In this document: positions 1-8,932 of the stretch, piece by piece
How positions within the stretch are numbered: the first letter of the stretch is position 1
Layout: the number at the start of each line of letters is the position of its first letter
NCBI GenBank assembly: GCA_018396675.1
Contig: JAGTQX010000009.1
Location: forward strand, 1-57,884
Reading direction: 5' to 3'
DNA: 57,884 nt
Source: Candidatus Bathyarchaeota archaeon
Lineage (GTDB): Archaea; Thermoproteota; Bathyarchaeia; Bathyarchaeales; Bathycorpusculaceae
Program-made: the position numbers and the translations under genes
The notes under the pieces: model-generated
The model's input: only the letters and a program-made list of their open reading frames with translations
Told to the model about the DNA's origin: nothing
Databases searched by the model: none

Positions 1-904
1 GCCATGAATAATCTAAATCTACTGAAACTATTTTTTCTCCTCTTACGCCAACCATTCTTTTTTTAGCTCCTTTTAGCAGAAGCTCTACGGCGTGTGCTCC
101 AAACTGGTTGGCGAGAATTCTGCTGTGTGCTGTGGGTGGTCCACCTCTTAGGGCGTGACCAAGAATTGTTAAACGGACATCGTATCCTGTTTGCTCTTTT
201 ATTTCTTTAACTATTTGCGCAGAATTTCCTGCACCTTCAGCCATAACTATTATTTCTGAAGTTTTTCCCTTTTTGCGTCCTTGTTTAAGCTTTTTACATA
301 TGGCCATTATGTCAAATTTTATTTCTGGGATGAGAATGAATTCGGCTCCTTCGGCAAATCCAACCGCAAGGGCGAGAAATCCTCTTTTTCGTCCCATGAC
401 TTCGACAAGGAACACTCTTTCATGAGAAGTTGCGGTGTCACGGATTCTGTCAATGGTGAACAAAGCGGTGTTGACGGCTGTGTCGAAGCCTATGGTGGTA
501 TCGGTGCCAGCGACGTCGTTATCAATGGTTGCAGGAACTCCTACCACTGGTATCCCGCTGGCTTTGTAGATTTCGCTTGCTCCTCTAAAGGAACCGTCTC
601 CCCCGATTACTATGAGACCGTCAATTTTGTTAGCTTTTAAAGTGTCAGCAGCTTTTCTAATTCCCTCTTCTGTTTTTATTTTTTCGCATCGTGCAGTCTT
701 CAGCATTGTTCCTCCGAGGTTAATTATCCCGCTCACGGAACGCGCATCCAAAGGACGGGTCTTTCCTTTAATAAGTCCAGCATAACCTCGCTCTACTCCT
801 ACCACCTTCAGTCCATGGAATATGGCAGTTCTAACAATAGAGCGGATCGCTGCATTCATCCCTGGAGCGTCGCCGCCCGCTGTTATAACACCAATTTTTT
901 CCAT
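1..904 (-). CDS. pfkA: 6-phosphofructokinase, bacterial PfkA type (3' end off the window)
   Basis: Phosphorylates fructose 6-phosphate to the 1,6-bisphosphate in cytosolic glycolysis. Reading leftward from the ATG at 904, about 301 codons are open to the window edge, against roughly 320-350 for the family. Visible motifs are the N-terminal nucleotide loop TAGGDAPGMN (about residues 8-17), GGDGS (101-105) and the catalytic TIDND (126-130). Gly rather than Asp in GGDGS indicates ATP rather than pyrophosphate as donor (established PFK rule). It is the last gene of a minus-strand run, 26 bp after the HPr-kinase-like gene. Many archaea use ADP-dependent kinases instead, so a PfkA-type enzyme is worth noting. 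The C-terminus is not visible. Confidence 0.92.
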   Translation of the reverse strand, partial: MEKIGVITAGGDAPGMNAAIRSIVRTAIFHGLKVVGVERGYAGLIKGKTRPLDARSVSGIINLGGTMLKTARCEKIKTEEGIRKAADTLKANKIDGLIVIGGDGSFRGASEIYKASGIPVVGVPATIDNDVAGTDTTIGFDTAVNTALFTIDRIRDTATSHERVFLVEVMGRKRGFLALAVGFAEGAEFILIPEIKFDIMAICKKLKQGRKKGKTSEIIVMAEGAGNSAQIVKEIKEQTGYDVRLTILGHALRGGPPTAHSRILANQFGAHAVELLLKGAKKRMVGVRGEKIVSVDLDYSW

Positions 905-930
905 ATAGAGCCGTCCTATTGGCAAATAGC

Positions 931-1887
931 TTATAGTCCTAAAATTTCTTCTTTTACGGCTTTATGGCTTTGGATTATTGGAGCAGCAGTGTTCACAATG
1001 TAGATTTCAAGAGAACTAAATAATTCTTTGAAAAACTGTTTTCTTAAATTTGTCTTTCGTTCGTCTTTCACAAGCATGTGGGGATTGCAAAAGTCAACGG
1101 ATTCTATGTAGCGGGAGGCTTCTTCCGGTGAAAGCTTGTTTAGAACTGACTTGTCTTCCGGGTTCCGTTTTAATAATATTGCCTTTTTCAAAGTTGTCAT
1201 GGGTAAAATTTTTTCCTTGCCCACAACCCATCTAACATTTACGACGGCTCTGCCTTTTGAATCGAATTCAGCCTTTTCCACAAGTTTTTGGTATTCACCC
1301 CAGACGTCAGCTATATCTGCCTGAATGTAGAAATTTTTTTCTGAGGCAAATGCAACTGCTAGCTCTCCCATCAAGCGCACAAAAAACCAGTCATCCGAAA
1401 CCACGCGCACTCCTTTAATTCTAAGAAGCCCATAAGTGTGCGTGGTTTTACCAGTCCCTGAAGGTGCAATTAGGCAAACTCCTTTGCCATCTACATCCAC
1501 ACATGCACCGTGAACAGAATTTATTCCATGATTATCTTCAAGGATATCGCTTGCAACGCTTAAGGCTAGGGACTTGACCCAACCATAATAGTCTATGTTG
1601 ATTAAAAAGGCTGTTTTAGAAAGCGGGTCATAAAGCACTTGTTGTTCCATATTTTCTTCGTTTGTTACTATTAGCCTCCCATGGGAGCGAACATGCGCCG
1701 ACATTGGATAGAAACTTTCTTCCCAACGTTCCTTCATGTATTTTATGTCAGTTAAGAGCTTGATGCAACACCCGTAAATGTCAGCTCTCTCTTCATAAAG
1801 AAGGCGCTCACCATATTTTTCCATAAGCCTATCTTTTTCTTCAATAGAGATTAGTTTGACTTTATATTTTGATAGCACTAACATCAC
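931..1887 (-). CDS. HPr kinase/PEPCK-like P-loop protein
   Basis: A 318-residue protein with a Walker A loop APSGTGKTT (about 141-149), a preceding VHG (125-127) and a following VVSDD (162-166). This order matches the C-terminal kinase domain of HPr kinase/phosphorylase and the PEPCK-like P-loop fold. The N-terminal 120 residues resemble nothing I can name. No HPr or PTS gene is visible, so the substrate is unknown. It starts inside the end of the upstream P-type ATPase gene (4-bp ATGA overlap) and sits just before pfkA, so co-transcription is likely. A sugar or protein kinase role linked to glycolysis is inference only. Confidence 0.72.
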   Translation of the reverse strand: MMLVLSKYKVKLISIEEKDRLMEKYGERLLYEERADIYGCCIKLLTDIKYMKERWEESFYPMSAHVRSHGRLIVTNEENMEQQVLYDPLSKTAFLINIDYYGWVKSLALSVASDILEDNHGINSVHGACVDVDGKGVCLIAPSGTGKTTHTYGLLRIKGVRVVSDDWFFVRLMGELAVAFASEKNFYIQADIADVWGEYQKLVEKAEFDSKGRAVVNVRWVVGKEKILPMTTLKKAILLKRNPEDKSVLNKLSPEEASRYIESVDFCNPHMLVKDERKTNLRKQFFKELFSSLEIYIVNTAAPIIQSHKAVKEEILGL

Positions 1888-4616
1888 CTTTTAACCTTGC
1901 TTCTAACAAATTTTCTCAATTCATCAGCGAAGAAAACCGAGCTTGAAACAAGAATTATTGTCAACCAGTCCCATGCTGAAAGTGTGGTAGTACCTAAGGC
2001 AACTTTTAGAGGAGCAAATAGCGTAGCTAAAACTTGCAGAGATACTGAGGCGGCGATGGCCGCGAACAAATATTTATTGGTAAAGAAGCCCAATCTGAAA
2101 ACGGATTTTGTTCTTGATCTGCAATTGAAAGCGTTGAACACTTGGAACATTGCCATTGTTGTGAATCCTAGGGTCTGCGCTCTAATTATGTCTCCGCCAT
2201 TCCATTCTTTCATGAAGACAAATAGTGTTCCAATCATCATGAAAATGCCAACGTAAAGCGTATTCATCATGATTTCTTTATTGATTATCTTCTCGTTTGG
2301 TTTTCTCGGAGGCTGATCCATAATGTCTTCCTCTTTCGGTTCCATCGCCAAAGTAACGTCAAGCAAACCGTCTGTCACAAGGTTCACCCACAATATCTGA
2401 ACAGGCGTGAAAATCAATGGAACGCCAGACAAGAAGATTAACGCAGTTAGTATTGTGAGGATTTCTCCTGTGTTTGTGGCGATTAAATATTTTACGACTT
2501 TTCTAAGGTTTTCGAATACTACGCGGCCTTCTTCAACGGCGTTGACGATGCTTGCAAAATTGTCATCTGTAAGAACCATGTCTGCAGTTTCTTTCGTAAC
2601 ATCAGTGCCAGTAATGCCCATTGCTACGCCTATTTCAGCTGCTTTCAAAGCTGGCGCATCATTAACACCATCACCAGTCATGGCTACAATGTGACCCTTA
2701 CGCCTAAGGGATTCAACTATTCGATATTTGTGAGCTGGAGAAACGCGGGCAAAAACCGAAGTCTGTTCTATAACGGCATCTAGTTCATCATCGCTCATAT
2801 GGTCTAGCTCAGCTCCCGTTAAAACTTTGGAATTAGGTTCCAGAATTCCGATTTCTCTTGCAATTGCTTCGCCTGTTAACTTGTGATCTCCTGTCGCCAT
2901 GACAACTTTAATTCCAGCTCTTTTACAAAGCTGCACTGCTTGCTTTGCCTCTGGTCTTGGCGGATCAATCATTCCCACAAAACCGACAAAAACTAACTTG
3001 ACCTTTTTCTTTTTGATATTTTCTTTGAAAACATCGAGATCACCTATCTTTATTGTTTGGTATGCTATGGCAAGTACTCTAAGTGCTTCGCTAGCCATTT
3101 CAGTGCTAACCCTGAGAATTTTCTCTTTTTCTTGCGCTGATAATTTCCTTATTTGACCATTTGCTTGGATGTCTGAGCATATTTCCAAAATGGTTTCTGG
3201 CGCCCCTTTTACGCAAACTCTCAGATTTTCTTCCGGAGTCTTGTGAAATGTAACCATGTACCGCTCTTTTGCATCAAACGGAATTTCGTCCACTCGAGGC
3301 AATTTCGCTTCCAAGTCTTCTTTCATGAAACCTGCTTTTTCCGAGGCAACAACTAACGCGCCTTCCGTTGGGTCTCCGTAAATTTCCCAACGATATTTGT
3401 CATTGAACTTGTGTTGTCTAAGCCTTGCATCGTTACAAAGCGCAGCGATTTCAAGCAAAAGAGCTAGAGCTTTGTTATTTTTTGGGTCTATTGGAACGCC
3501 GTCGATTTCGAACCGTCCCTCTGGAGCAAAACCCACGCCTGTCACATTAACCATTTTACCGTTTACGAATATTTTTTGGACTGTTAATTGATTGGTTGTT
3601 AAGGTTCCAGTCTTGTCTGTGCAGATTGCTGTTGCTGATCCTAACGTGTCTACTGCTTGTAGTTTTCGTATTATGGCGTTGCGTTTTGCCATTCTGTTAA
3701 CTCCAACAGCCAAAGTTATTGTCATGACAGCTGGTAATCCCTCTGGGATGGCGGAAACAGCGGCTGCCAGAGCGAAAAGGAAAGTTTGGTAAAACTCAAA
3801 CCCACGGAGAAGGCTTACTGCTAATATTAAGCTACTAGCAATTAACGCAAAAAGCCCTAATTTTTTGCTCAGATCTGATGTGCGTTTTTGAATAGGAGTT
3901 TCGGCTTTCTCGGTTTCTTTTATAAGCTTAGCTATCTTGCCGATTTCCGTCTTCATGCCCGTGGAAACAACAATGGCTTTGCCTCTTCCTTGGGTCACTA
4001 TAGTTCCTGAAAAAGCCATGTTTTTTCTGTCTGCTACAGGCAAGTCCTTGTCCAGCGGCTCTGTTGTTTTCCTAACTGGAGTTGATTCACCAGTCAGCAT
4101 TGACTCATCAATTTCAAGGTTTATGGTTTCAAAAATTCGTGCATCAGCAGGGACCTTATCTCCAGCATCTAAGAGAATTACATCTCCGGGAACTATTTCT
4201 CTGGCTTTAACCCGCATCTCAATACAAGTGCCTTTTTCTGGGCAGTCTCGAATCACTTCTGCTTCTGGGGCTGCCATGGACTTTAAAGCTTTAAGAGCGG
4301 CTTCAGCCTTGTATTCTTGGAAGAATCCAATTGATGTGTTAAAGGCGATTACAACCGCAACAACTATGGTATCGATTAGTTTACCGACAAAAAAAGAGAT
4401 TAGTGCTGCTGCAAAAAGCACTCCAACCAAGGGATTCTTAAGCTGATGAGCCAGCAAAGCCAGTTTTGTTATTCTTTTTTCTTCTTCCAGCTCATTTGGT
4501 CCGTACTTGCCTAGTCTTTTCTCTACTTCTGCTGATGTCAATCCACGTACGCTTGTCTCAAGTTTTTCGAAGACTTCTTCGATGGAGAGTGCATGCCAAA
4601 TATTTTCTTCCGCCAT
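1884..4616 (-). CDS. P-type cation ATPase, Ca2+ (SERCA/PMR1) type
   Basis: A 910-residue membrane ion pump. It has the N-terminal cation-ATPase domain, TGES in the actuator (about 175-178), PEGL in M4 (291-294) and the phosphorylated DKTGT (334-338). The hinge TGDGVNDAP and a C-terminal bundle of membrane segments follow. M5 carries N-T-G-E and M6 carries NLVTD, the N/E and N-T-D pattern of the Ca2+ site in SERCA-type pumps, so Ca2+ export is the best guess. Length is normal for P2A ATPases. It follows the GT4 gene by 43 bp and overlaps the kinase gene by 4 bp on the same strand. Confidence 0.93.
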   Translation of the reverse strand: MAEENIWHALSIEEVFEKLETSVRGLTSAEVEKRLGKYGPNELEEEKRITKLALLAHQLKNPLVGVLFAAALISFFVGKLIDTIVVAVVIAFNTSIGFFQEYKAEAALKALKSMAAPEAEVIRDCPEKGTCIEMRVKAREIVPGDVILLDAGDKVPADARIFETINLEIDESMLTGESTPVRKTTEPLDKDLPVADRKNMAFSGTIVTQGRGKAIVVSTGMKTEIGKIAKLIKETEKAETPIQKRTSDLSKKLGLFALIASSLILAVSLLRGFEFYQTFLFALAAAVSAIPEGLPAVMTITLAVGVNRMAKRNAIIRKLQAVDTLGSATAICTDKTGTLTTNQLTVQKIFVNGKMVNVTGVGFAPEGRFEIDGVPIDPKNNKALALLLEIAALCNDARLRQHKFNDKYRWEIYGDPTEGALVVASEKAGFMKEDLEAKLPRVDEIPFDAKERYMVTFHKTPEENLRVCVKGAPETILEICSDIQANGQIRKLSAQEKEKILRVSTEMASEALRVLAIAYQTIKIGDLDVFKENIKKKKVKLVFVGFVGMIDPPRPEAKQAVQLCKRAGIKVVMATGDHKLTGEAIAREIGILEPNSKVLTGAELDHMSDDELDAVIEQTSVFARVSPAHKYRIVESLRRKGHIVAMTGDGVNDAPALKAAEIGVAMGITGTDVTKETADMVLTDDNFASIVNAVEEGRVVFENLRKVVKYLIATNTGEILTILTALIFLSGVPLIFTPVQILWVNLVTDGLLDVTLAMEPKEEDIMDQPPRKPNEKIINKEIMMNTLYVGIFMMIGTLFVFMKEWNGGDIIRAQTLGFTTMAMFQVFNAFNCRSRTKSVFRLGFFTNKYLFAAIAASVSLQVLATLFAPLKVALGTTTLSAWDWLTIILVSSSVFFADELRKFVRSKVKR

Positions 4617-4659
4617 TTTGATTCCTCTACTTGTTTTAGAAAACCAAGTTAAGAAAACT

Positions 4660-5907
4660 TTATTTTTCTCTCATAGCATCGTCGTAGATTTCCAAGGTTT
4701 GTTCTGCAACCTTTCTCCACGTAAAGTATTCCAAAACTCTTTTACGCCCATTCTTGCCCCAAACTTCTGCTCTATGCGGATCCTTAAGCGCTTCCTTAAT
4801 TCCCCAAGCTATGTCAGCTGGGTCTCCACCGTTTATATGAATTCCGTTTTGATGTGGCCCTGAAGGGACGACTTGCTCTCTGAAGCCAACAACTCCGCGG
4901 GAGCCAATCACAACTGGCTTTTCCATGGCCATGGCTTCTAGGCTAACTATGCCGAAGGGTTCGTAAACTGATGGAAAAACGCACACATCTGCGGCGGCAT
5001 AATGCAGTATTCTCTCGTCTTCTGGTATGAATTCGAATCTATAGATAACCTTATCCTTTATTCCAAGCCTGTTGGCAGTTTCCACAATGTCTTTTTGCTC
5101 TTCACCTTTCCCTAAAATTAAAAGCTTTGTTCTCGGATATTCTTCCAGAATCATGGGCATTGCTTGTATCAAATTTTTGACGCTCTTTACCCATGTGAGT
5201 CTTCCAACAAAGAGAATCAATTTTTCGTCCGATTCGATGTTATATGTTTTGCGTAGCGCCTCCACATCCTCATGCTTACAGTCTTTGGGATTATAACGTT
5301 CAGGGTCTACACCGTTCCATACAACATTAATTTTCGATTGCAGCCATCCATGTCTCGCCAAGTCTTCTTGCATGGCGTGGCTTACGGTTACTATTCTGTC
5401 TGCTTGTTGGGCTGTTTCCCATTCAAAATGTGAAACAACTTTTGATCCTCGGCCTCCGCTTCTTCCCCATTCTGTGCTGTGGACATGAAAGATGAGGGGA
5501 ATGTCTGTCTCGTTTTTTATTATTAGTCCTGCTATGCTGCTAAGCCAGTCATGCACGCAAACCACATCAAAAAGGTAGCCCTCTTTACGGATTAAGTCGT
5601 TGATGAATTTTGTTGCACTTAAAATGTTATACACGAAAACGTCGTTGAAAAACCGGATGTTCGTTCCCCAATTTCTGAGATCTTCAGTAACAAACATTGG
5701 AAAAACATGGCTTGCATCAGCGATTAAGGGGCGATGAACTTCAACTCCTTTCAAAATTTCTCTGGTTTTCAGATTGCCTGGATTAAGCGTAAAAACTGTG
5801 ACATCGTGGCCTAGTTGAACGAACTCACGTGTTATATATTCAGCATACGTGCCTAAACCACCGACGATTTGAGGTGGGTACTCCCAAACAAAGAAACCTA
5901 TCCGCAT
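4660..5907 (-). CDS. GT4-family glycosyltransferase (glycogen-synthase-like)
   Basis: 415 residues with a GT-B fold. The N-terminus has the glycogen/starch-synthase-like loop VGGLGTYAEY (about residues 16-25). The C-terminal half contains FVGRLTWVK and the retaining-GT signature EPFGIVSLEA with two glutamates seven residues apart. It transfers a nucleotide-sugar unit; glycogen-type polymer synthesis is possible but the acceptor cannot be read from sequence. It is the first gene of a minus-strand run that continues into the P-type ATPase. A TATA-like element lies about 40 bp upstream at 5943-5956. Confidence 0.85.
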   Translation of the reverse strand: MRIGFFVWEYPPQIVGGLGTYAEYITREFVQLGHDVTVFTLNPGNLKTREILKGVEVHRPLIADASHVFPMFVTEDLRNWGTNIRFFNDVFVYNILSATKFINDLIRKEGYLFDVVCVHDWLSSIAGLIIKNETDIPLIFHVHSTEWGRSGGRGSKVVSHFEWETAQQADRIVTVSHAMQEDLARHGWLQSKINVVWNGVDPERYNPKDCKHEDVEALRKTYNIESDEKLILFVGRLTWVKSVKNLIQAMPMILEEYPRTKLLILGKGEEQKDIVETANRLGIKDKVIYRFEFIPEDERILHYAAADVCVFPSVYEPFGIVSLEAMAMEKPVVIGSRGVVGFREQVVPSGPHQNGIHINGGDPADIAWGIKEALKDPHRAEVWGKNGRKRVLEYFTWRKVAEQTLEIYDDAMREK

Positions 5908-5942
5908 TTATTATCATCCCAGACGATAATAGTGGTTATAAC

Positions 5943-5956
5943 TTATAAATATTTAT
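5943..5956 (-). promoter_or_regulatory. TATA-like element before the GT4/ATPase/kinase/pfkA run
   Basis: The A/T-only stretch TTATAAATATTTAT lies 36-49 bp upstream of the GT4 start at 5907. It is close to symmetrical, so it could also serve the plus strand. A second similar box, ATATTTATAAATA (about 5968-5980), lies 22-34 bp before the plus-strand gene at 6002. Spacing fits archaeal TATA boxes; no transcript data support it. Confidence 0.45.
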
Positions 5957-6001
5957 GTTATTTAGCAATATTTATAAATAAGAACAAATAAATATAGGTT
6001 A

Positions 6002-6283
6002 ATGGTGAATAGTATGCTTGAAAATTCCTTGCTGAAAAAACCAACTGAAACATGCATAAAATCAAGGTTTTTCCACTTGTTCTTTTTGAAAAACAACGAG
6101 GATTATGATGTAGAAGTCGAAGAGGTTGAAGAAATTGATTTCACTAAAATTATAGAACGCCTCGAAAGAGGGGAATCAGTCTTTATATCGCCAAAGCGCA
6201 AGCAAGAATCTAGCCGAAAAAAGTTTGTTGAAGAATTTCCTAAAGAAAACGCGGCGGAGCCTTGGTATTTCACTCATATTTAG
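6002..6283 (+). CDS. Small acidic hypothetical protein
   Basis: 93 residues, not recognised. The middle is strongly acidic (residues about 35-48, rich in D, E and V) and is followed by a helix-prone charged segment and a basic patch. No signal peptide, membrane segment or Cys motif is visible. It stands alone between the divergent GT4 gene and the M50 protease gene, with a TATA-like box 22-34 bp upstream of its ATG. A second in-frame ATG five codons downstream is an alternative start. Coding status rests on the open frame and promoter spacing. Confidence 0.5.
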   Translation: MVNSMLENSLLKKPTETCIKSRFFHLFFLKNNEDYDVEVEEVEEIDFTKIIERLERGESVFISPKRKQESSRKKFVEEFPKENAAEPWYFTHI

Positions 6284-6357
6284 CAAGAATACAGCTCAAG
6301 CTTCATATTATATGTGTAGACATATATAGTAAAATTTGAGATTAGGAGAAAAATATC

Positions 6358-7476
6358 TTGTCTTTCAGAATTGGTAAACTTTTAGGCGTTCCGGTTAAGC
6401 TTCATTTTACACTGATTCTTGGAGTGTTGCTTATTGCTTGGACTCTTGCTGTTGGCTATTTACCCTTGGAATATCCAGGTTTATCTTCGGCAACTTACTG
6501 GTTGATCGGTGTAATAAGTGCTGTTGCACTTTTTGTCTCTGTTTTGCTTCATGAATTGGCACATTCATACGTAGCTAAGATAAATGGCTTGCCAGTAAGG
6601 CGTATTGTTCTCTTTATTTTCGGCGGTGTATCAGAAATTGAAGAAGAACCGAAGGAAGCCAGTCTCGAATTCAAATTAGCCTTAGTTGGACCCCTAACCA
6701 GCTTTGCAATTGCCCTGATTTTATGGTTTTTACAGCATCCGGCAAGAGCCTTTGGAGTTTTAGCTGTTGCACCCCTAGAATACGGAGCCTACATTAACCT
6801 GTTATTAGGTGGGTTTAACTTGCTTCCCGCATTTCCTCTCGACGGTGGACGAATCCTAAGAGCGGGGATTTGGCGCTGGAAAAAGAATTTGTTGCAAGCA
6901 ACTAGAATTGCTACGAGAGTTGGAGTTTTCTTCTCTTATGTGCTTGTTTTCTGGGGCTTCTTTTTCATAATTGGAGGCGTTTTTATTGGAGGATTATGGT
7001 TCATTCTTATTGGATGGTTCTTGAAAAATGGTGCAGAATCAAGCTACAGGCAGACCATTGTAAGCGAAGCTTTGGCAGACGTTCTAGTTCGCGATATAAT
7101 GACCAAAGAAGTTCATACAGTTGACCCCAGCGCCCCAATTAAAGATGTTGTAGAAACTCACTTCACAAAATATAAGCACGGAGGATTTCCAGTGACAAGG
7201 GACTCTGAACTGCTTGGGCTCATCACGCTTGAAGACATAAAGAAGATTCCTAAAGAAAAGTGGCCAGAAACTAAAGTAAGCGATGTCATGACGCCTTGTG
7301 AGAAGCTTAAATGCGCAAACCCTAACGAAACTGCCGTGGACGCCCTTATGAAAATGTCAAAATATAATATAGGTCGCCTTCCAGTTCAGGAGGACGGAAA
7401 ACTTATTGGCATAATCACTCGTAGTGATATTATACATGCAATCCAACTTAAAACAGAGTTAGAAGGTGAAAAATAA
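6358..7476 (+). CDS. Site-2 protease family (M50) intramembrane protease with CBS pair
   Basis: 372 residues starting at TTG. The HELAH zinc motif is at about 65-69 and the second-site motif FPLDGG at about 159-164, both within membrane segments, as in S2P/SpoIVFB-type metalloproteases. The C-terminal third (about 240-365) holds two CBS motifs, which usually bind adenine nucleotides and gate activity. It should cleave membrane-embedded substrates; the target is unknown. It overlaps the PRC-barrel gene by one base (TAATG), suggesting translational coupling. Confidence 0.92.
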   Translation: MSFRIGKLLGVPVKLHFTLILGVLLIAWTLAVGYLPLEYPGLSSATYWLIGVISAVALFVSVLLHELAHSYVAKINGLPVRRIVLFIFGGVSEIEEEPKEASLEFKLALVGPLTSFAIALILWFLQHPARAFGVLAVAPLEYGAYINLLLGGFNLLPAFPLDGGRILRAGIWRWKKNLLQATRIATRVGVFFSYVLVFWGFFFIIGGVFIGGLWFILIGWFLKNGAESSYRQTIVSEALADVLVRDIMTKEVHTVDPSAPIKDVVETHFTKYKHGGFPVTRDSELLGLITLEDIKKIPKEKWPETKVSDVMTPCEKLKCANPNETAVDALMKMSKYNIGRLPVQEDGKLIGIITRSDIIHAIQLKTELEGEK

Positions 7477-7763
7477 TGGTAAATGTAAACACGCTCTTGG
7501 GAAAAAACGTGGTCGGCGATGACGCCCGATTAATTGGAAGCGTCACAGGTGTAGAAGTAGAGCTATTGCCTTCATGGAAAATCACTCATCTACATGTAAG
7601 CTTAACAGAAGAAATAACAAGAGAACTTGGATATAAAAAACCATTCCTAGGGTCAGTAGAAGTCCTAATACCCATATCTATCGTCAAAGCCGTCGGAGAC
7701 CTAATCTCATTAGACAAGAAAACTGCAGAACTCAAAGATATAGTGGAACCAACCAAGAAATAA
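7476..7763 (+). CDS. PRC-barrel domain protein
   Basis: 95 residues with the PRC-barrel pattern: an early LLGKNVVGDDA loop, an IGSVTGVEV strand and later VLIPISIVKAVGD. PRC barrels occur in ribosome-maturation (RimM) and photosynthetic reaction-centre proteins. Stand-alone archaeal copies are of unknown role, possibly RNA or membrane surface binding. The start codon shares one base with the stop of the protease gene. It is the last gene of a two-gene unit, ending 4 bp from the convergent HTH gene. Confidence 0.78.
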   Translation: MVNVNTLLGKNVVGDDARLIGSVTGVEVELLPSWKITHLHVSLTEEITRELGYKKPFLGSVEVLIPISIVKAVGDLISLDKKTAELKDIVEPTKK

Positions 7764-7767
7764 AAAT

Positions 7768-8073
7768 CTAAGGCTTGATAACCACAACTATCCTTTTAAC
7801 GGCTAACTCGCAGATCTTTCGAATACCTCTCCTCCCAGGCTCGTAACTCACCTTCACCAGCTTTAACTCCTCTAAACGATGAATTTGTTCACTAACGTAA
7901 GCTTCACTCAAATTCAACCTTTTAGCGATCGTTGAAACATCATGGCGCTCCTCAGAAATCAGCTGAAGAATTCGAAAACTTGATTCGGTAAGAGCGTCAG
8001 CTACCTTTAAAGCCTCTTCTCCTGTAACTATTATCTCTTCTGACGTCAAGACACGCCCCATTAACTCACTCAT
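7768..8073 (-). CDS. Winged-helix transcription regulator (ArsR/Lrp-like)
   Basis: 101 residues. A compact winged HTH runs from about residue 25 to 85, with helices around VADALTESSFRILQLI and DVSTIAKRLNLSEAYVSEQI, then a wing with basic residues (VKVSYEPGRRGIRK). No metal-binding cysteine pair is present, so metal sensing is not indicated. It is divergent from the palindrome-rich gene-free kilobase that starts just upstream, so it could act on sites there (inference). Confidence 0.75.
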   Translation of the reverse strand: MSELMGRVLTSEEIIVTGEEALKVADALTESSFRILQLISEERHDVSTIAKRLNLSEAYVSEQIHRLEELKLVKVSYEPGRRGIRKICELAVKRIVVVIKP

Positions 8074-8297
8074 TTTAGTGAAGAAGTCTCTTATAACATT
8101 TGCTAAACTCGATTAATATAGGAAAAAAGAAATGCTTTATGTTAAGTAAAGCTAAAATTGGAAATCGTCTTCCATTCAAATGTTTTATTGACACAACTAT
8201 ATTAACGATCTTGGCTCTATGACGTTTTCCTACACCATCATTTTCAAGCTTTGCTGTTAATAACGTTTAACGGAAGGTTGTTTGGTGTGGTTTGGTT

Positions 8298-8323
8298 ATT
8301 TTCTATTTATATAAATAGAAAAT
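8298..8323. repeat. 26-bp perfect palindrome, A/T-rich
   Basis: Thirteen bases (ATTTTCTATTTAT) followed directly by their exact reverse complement, centred between 8310 and 8311. In RNA it would form a loopless stem only; in DNA it can be a dimer-binding site or cruciform. Confidence 0.85.
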
Positions 8324-8466
8324 GTGGTTTTGGGGCTCCCTCCACCAGTATAGTGTATTAGGAATTATGTACTTATACTCTCTCTGTTTCGGCATTTTTG
8401 CTTTTTATTTCTCTTAACCTAACTAGAAAATCTCGCCCTTCGAGTTTTCAGTCATGGAAGATTATG

Positions 8467-8490
8467 TTCTGTTAATGTTTGTTAACAGAA
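8467..8490. repeat. 9-bp inverted repeat with GTTAAC core
   Basis: TTCTGTTAA at 8467-8475 is exactly complementary to TTAACAGAA at 8482-8490, separated by 6 bases. It shares the GTTAA core with the palindrome at 8933. Confidence 0.75.
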
Positions 8491-8704
8491 ACCATGAAAC
8501 GATTATATATTTAGAAAAATTTCAAAAAGCCAGAAAAATCCCATATATAGAGGCTTTCTAGGGGAAGACATTTTACAACCTTATTTTTCAATCATATTGT
8601 TTGCTATTTTTATCGGCTTTAATGGTCCTATGGTTCTTGTGAAGATTGTCGGTTTGGATCCAATAGCAACTCATCTTGCCCACTTGAGAAGTGAGTGCCC
8701 AAAA

Positions 8705-8850
8705 TTATCACGCGCGTTATAAAAATTGAAGTTTGGAACATAATTGTTATAACATATGTTATGACAAGTGTCATAGGGGCTTCGCAAGTTAGGAAACATC
8801 CTTCTCTTTTACTTGCCTTTGCTTTGACTGAAACTATTACACGCGTAATA
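8705..8850. repeat. Cluster of four imperfect dyads
   Basis: Dyads lie at 8705-8722 (centre CGCG, 8 of 9 pairs), 8747-8764 (centre CATATG, 8 of 9), 8760-8775 (7 of 8) and 8835-8850 (7 of 8). Three of them share arms close to TTAT-AC/GT-ATAA. This looks like a family of binding sites for one dimeric regulator. Confidence 0.6.
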
Positions 8851-8932
8851 AACACTTTTCAAACTGAGGATGCATGCACCAAGGGCGATAATCTTGTCCC
8901 TTGATAGACCTCTTGCGCGCATAACTCTAAAC

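Noticed and set aside
281-640. Plus-strand frame of 119 codons
   Set aside because: Antisense to pfkA, whose own frame has clear enzyme motifs.
8628-8904. Two overlapping frames on opposite strands
   Set aside because: Their repeated residues come from reading through palindromes; no starts, families or codon bias support them.
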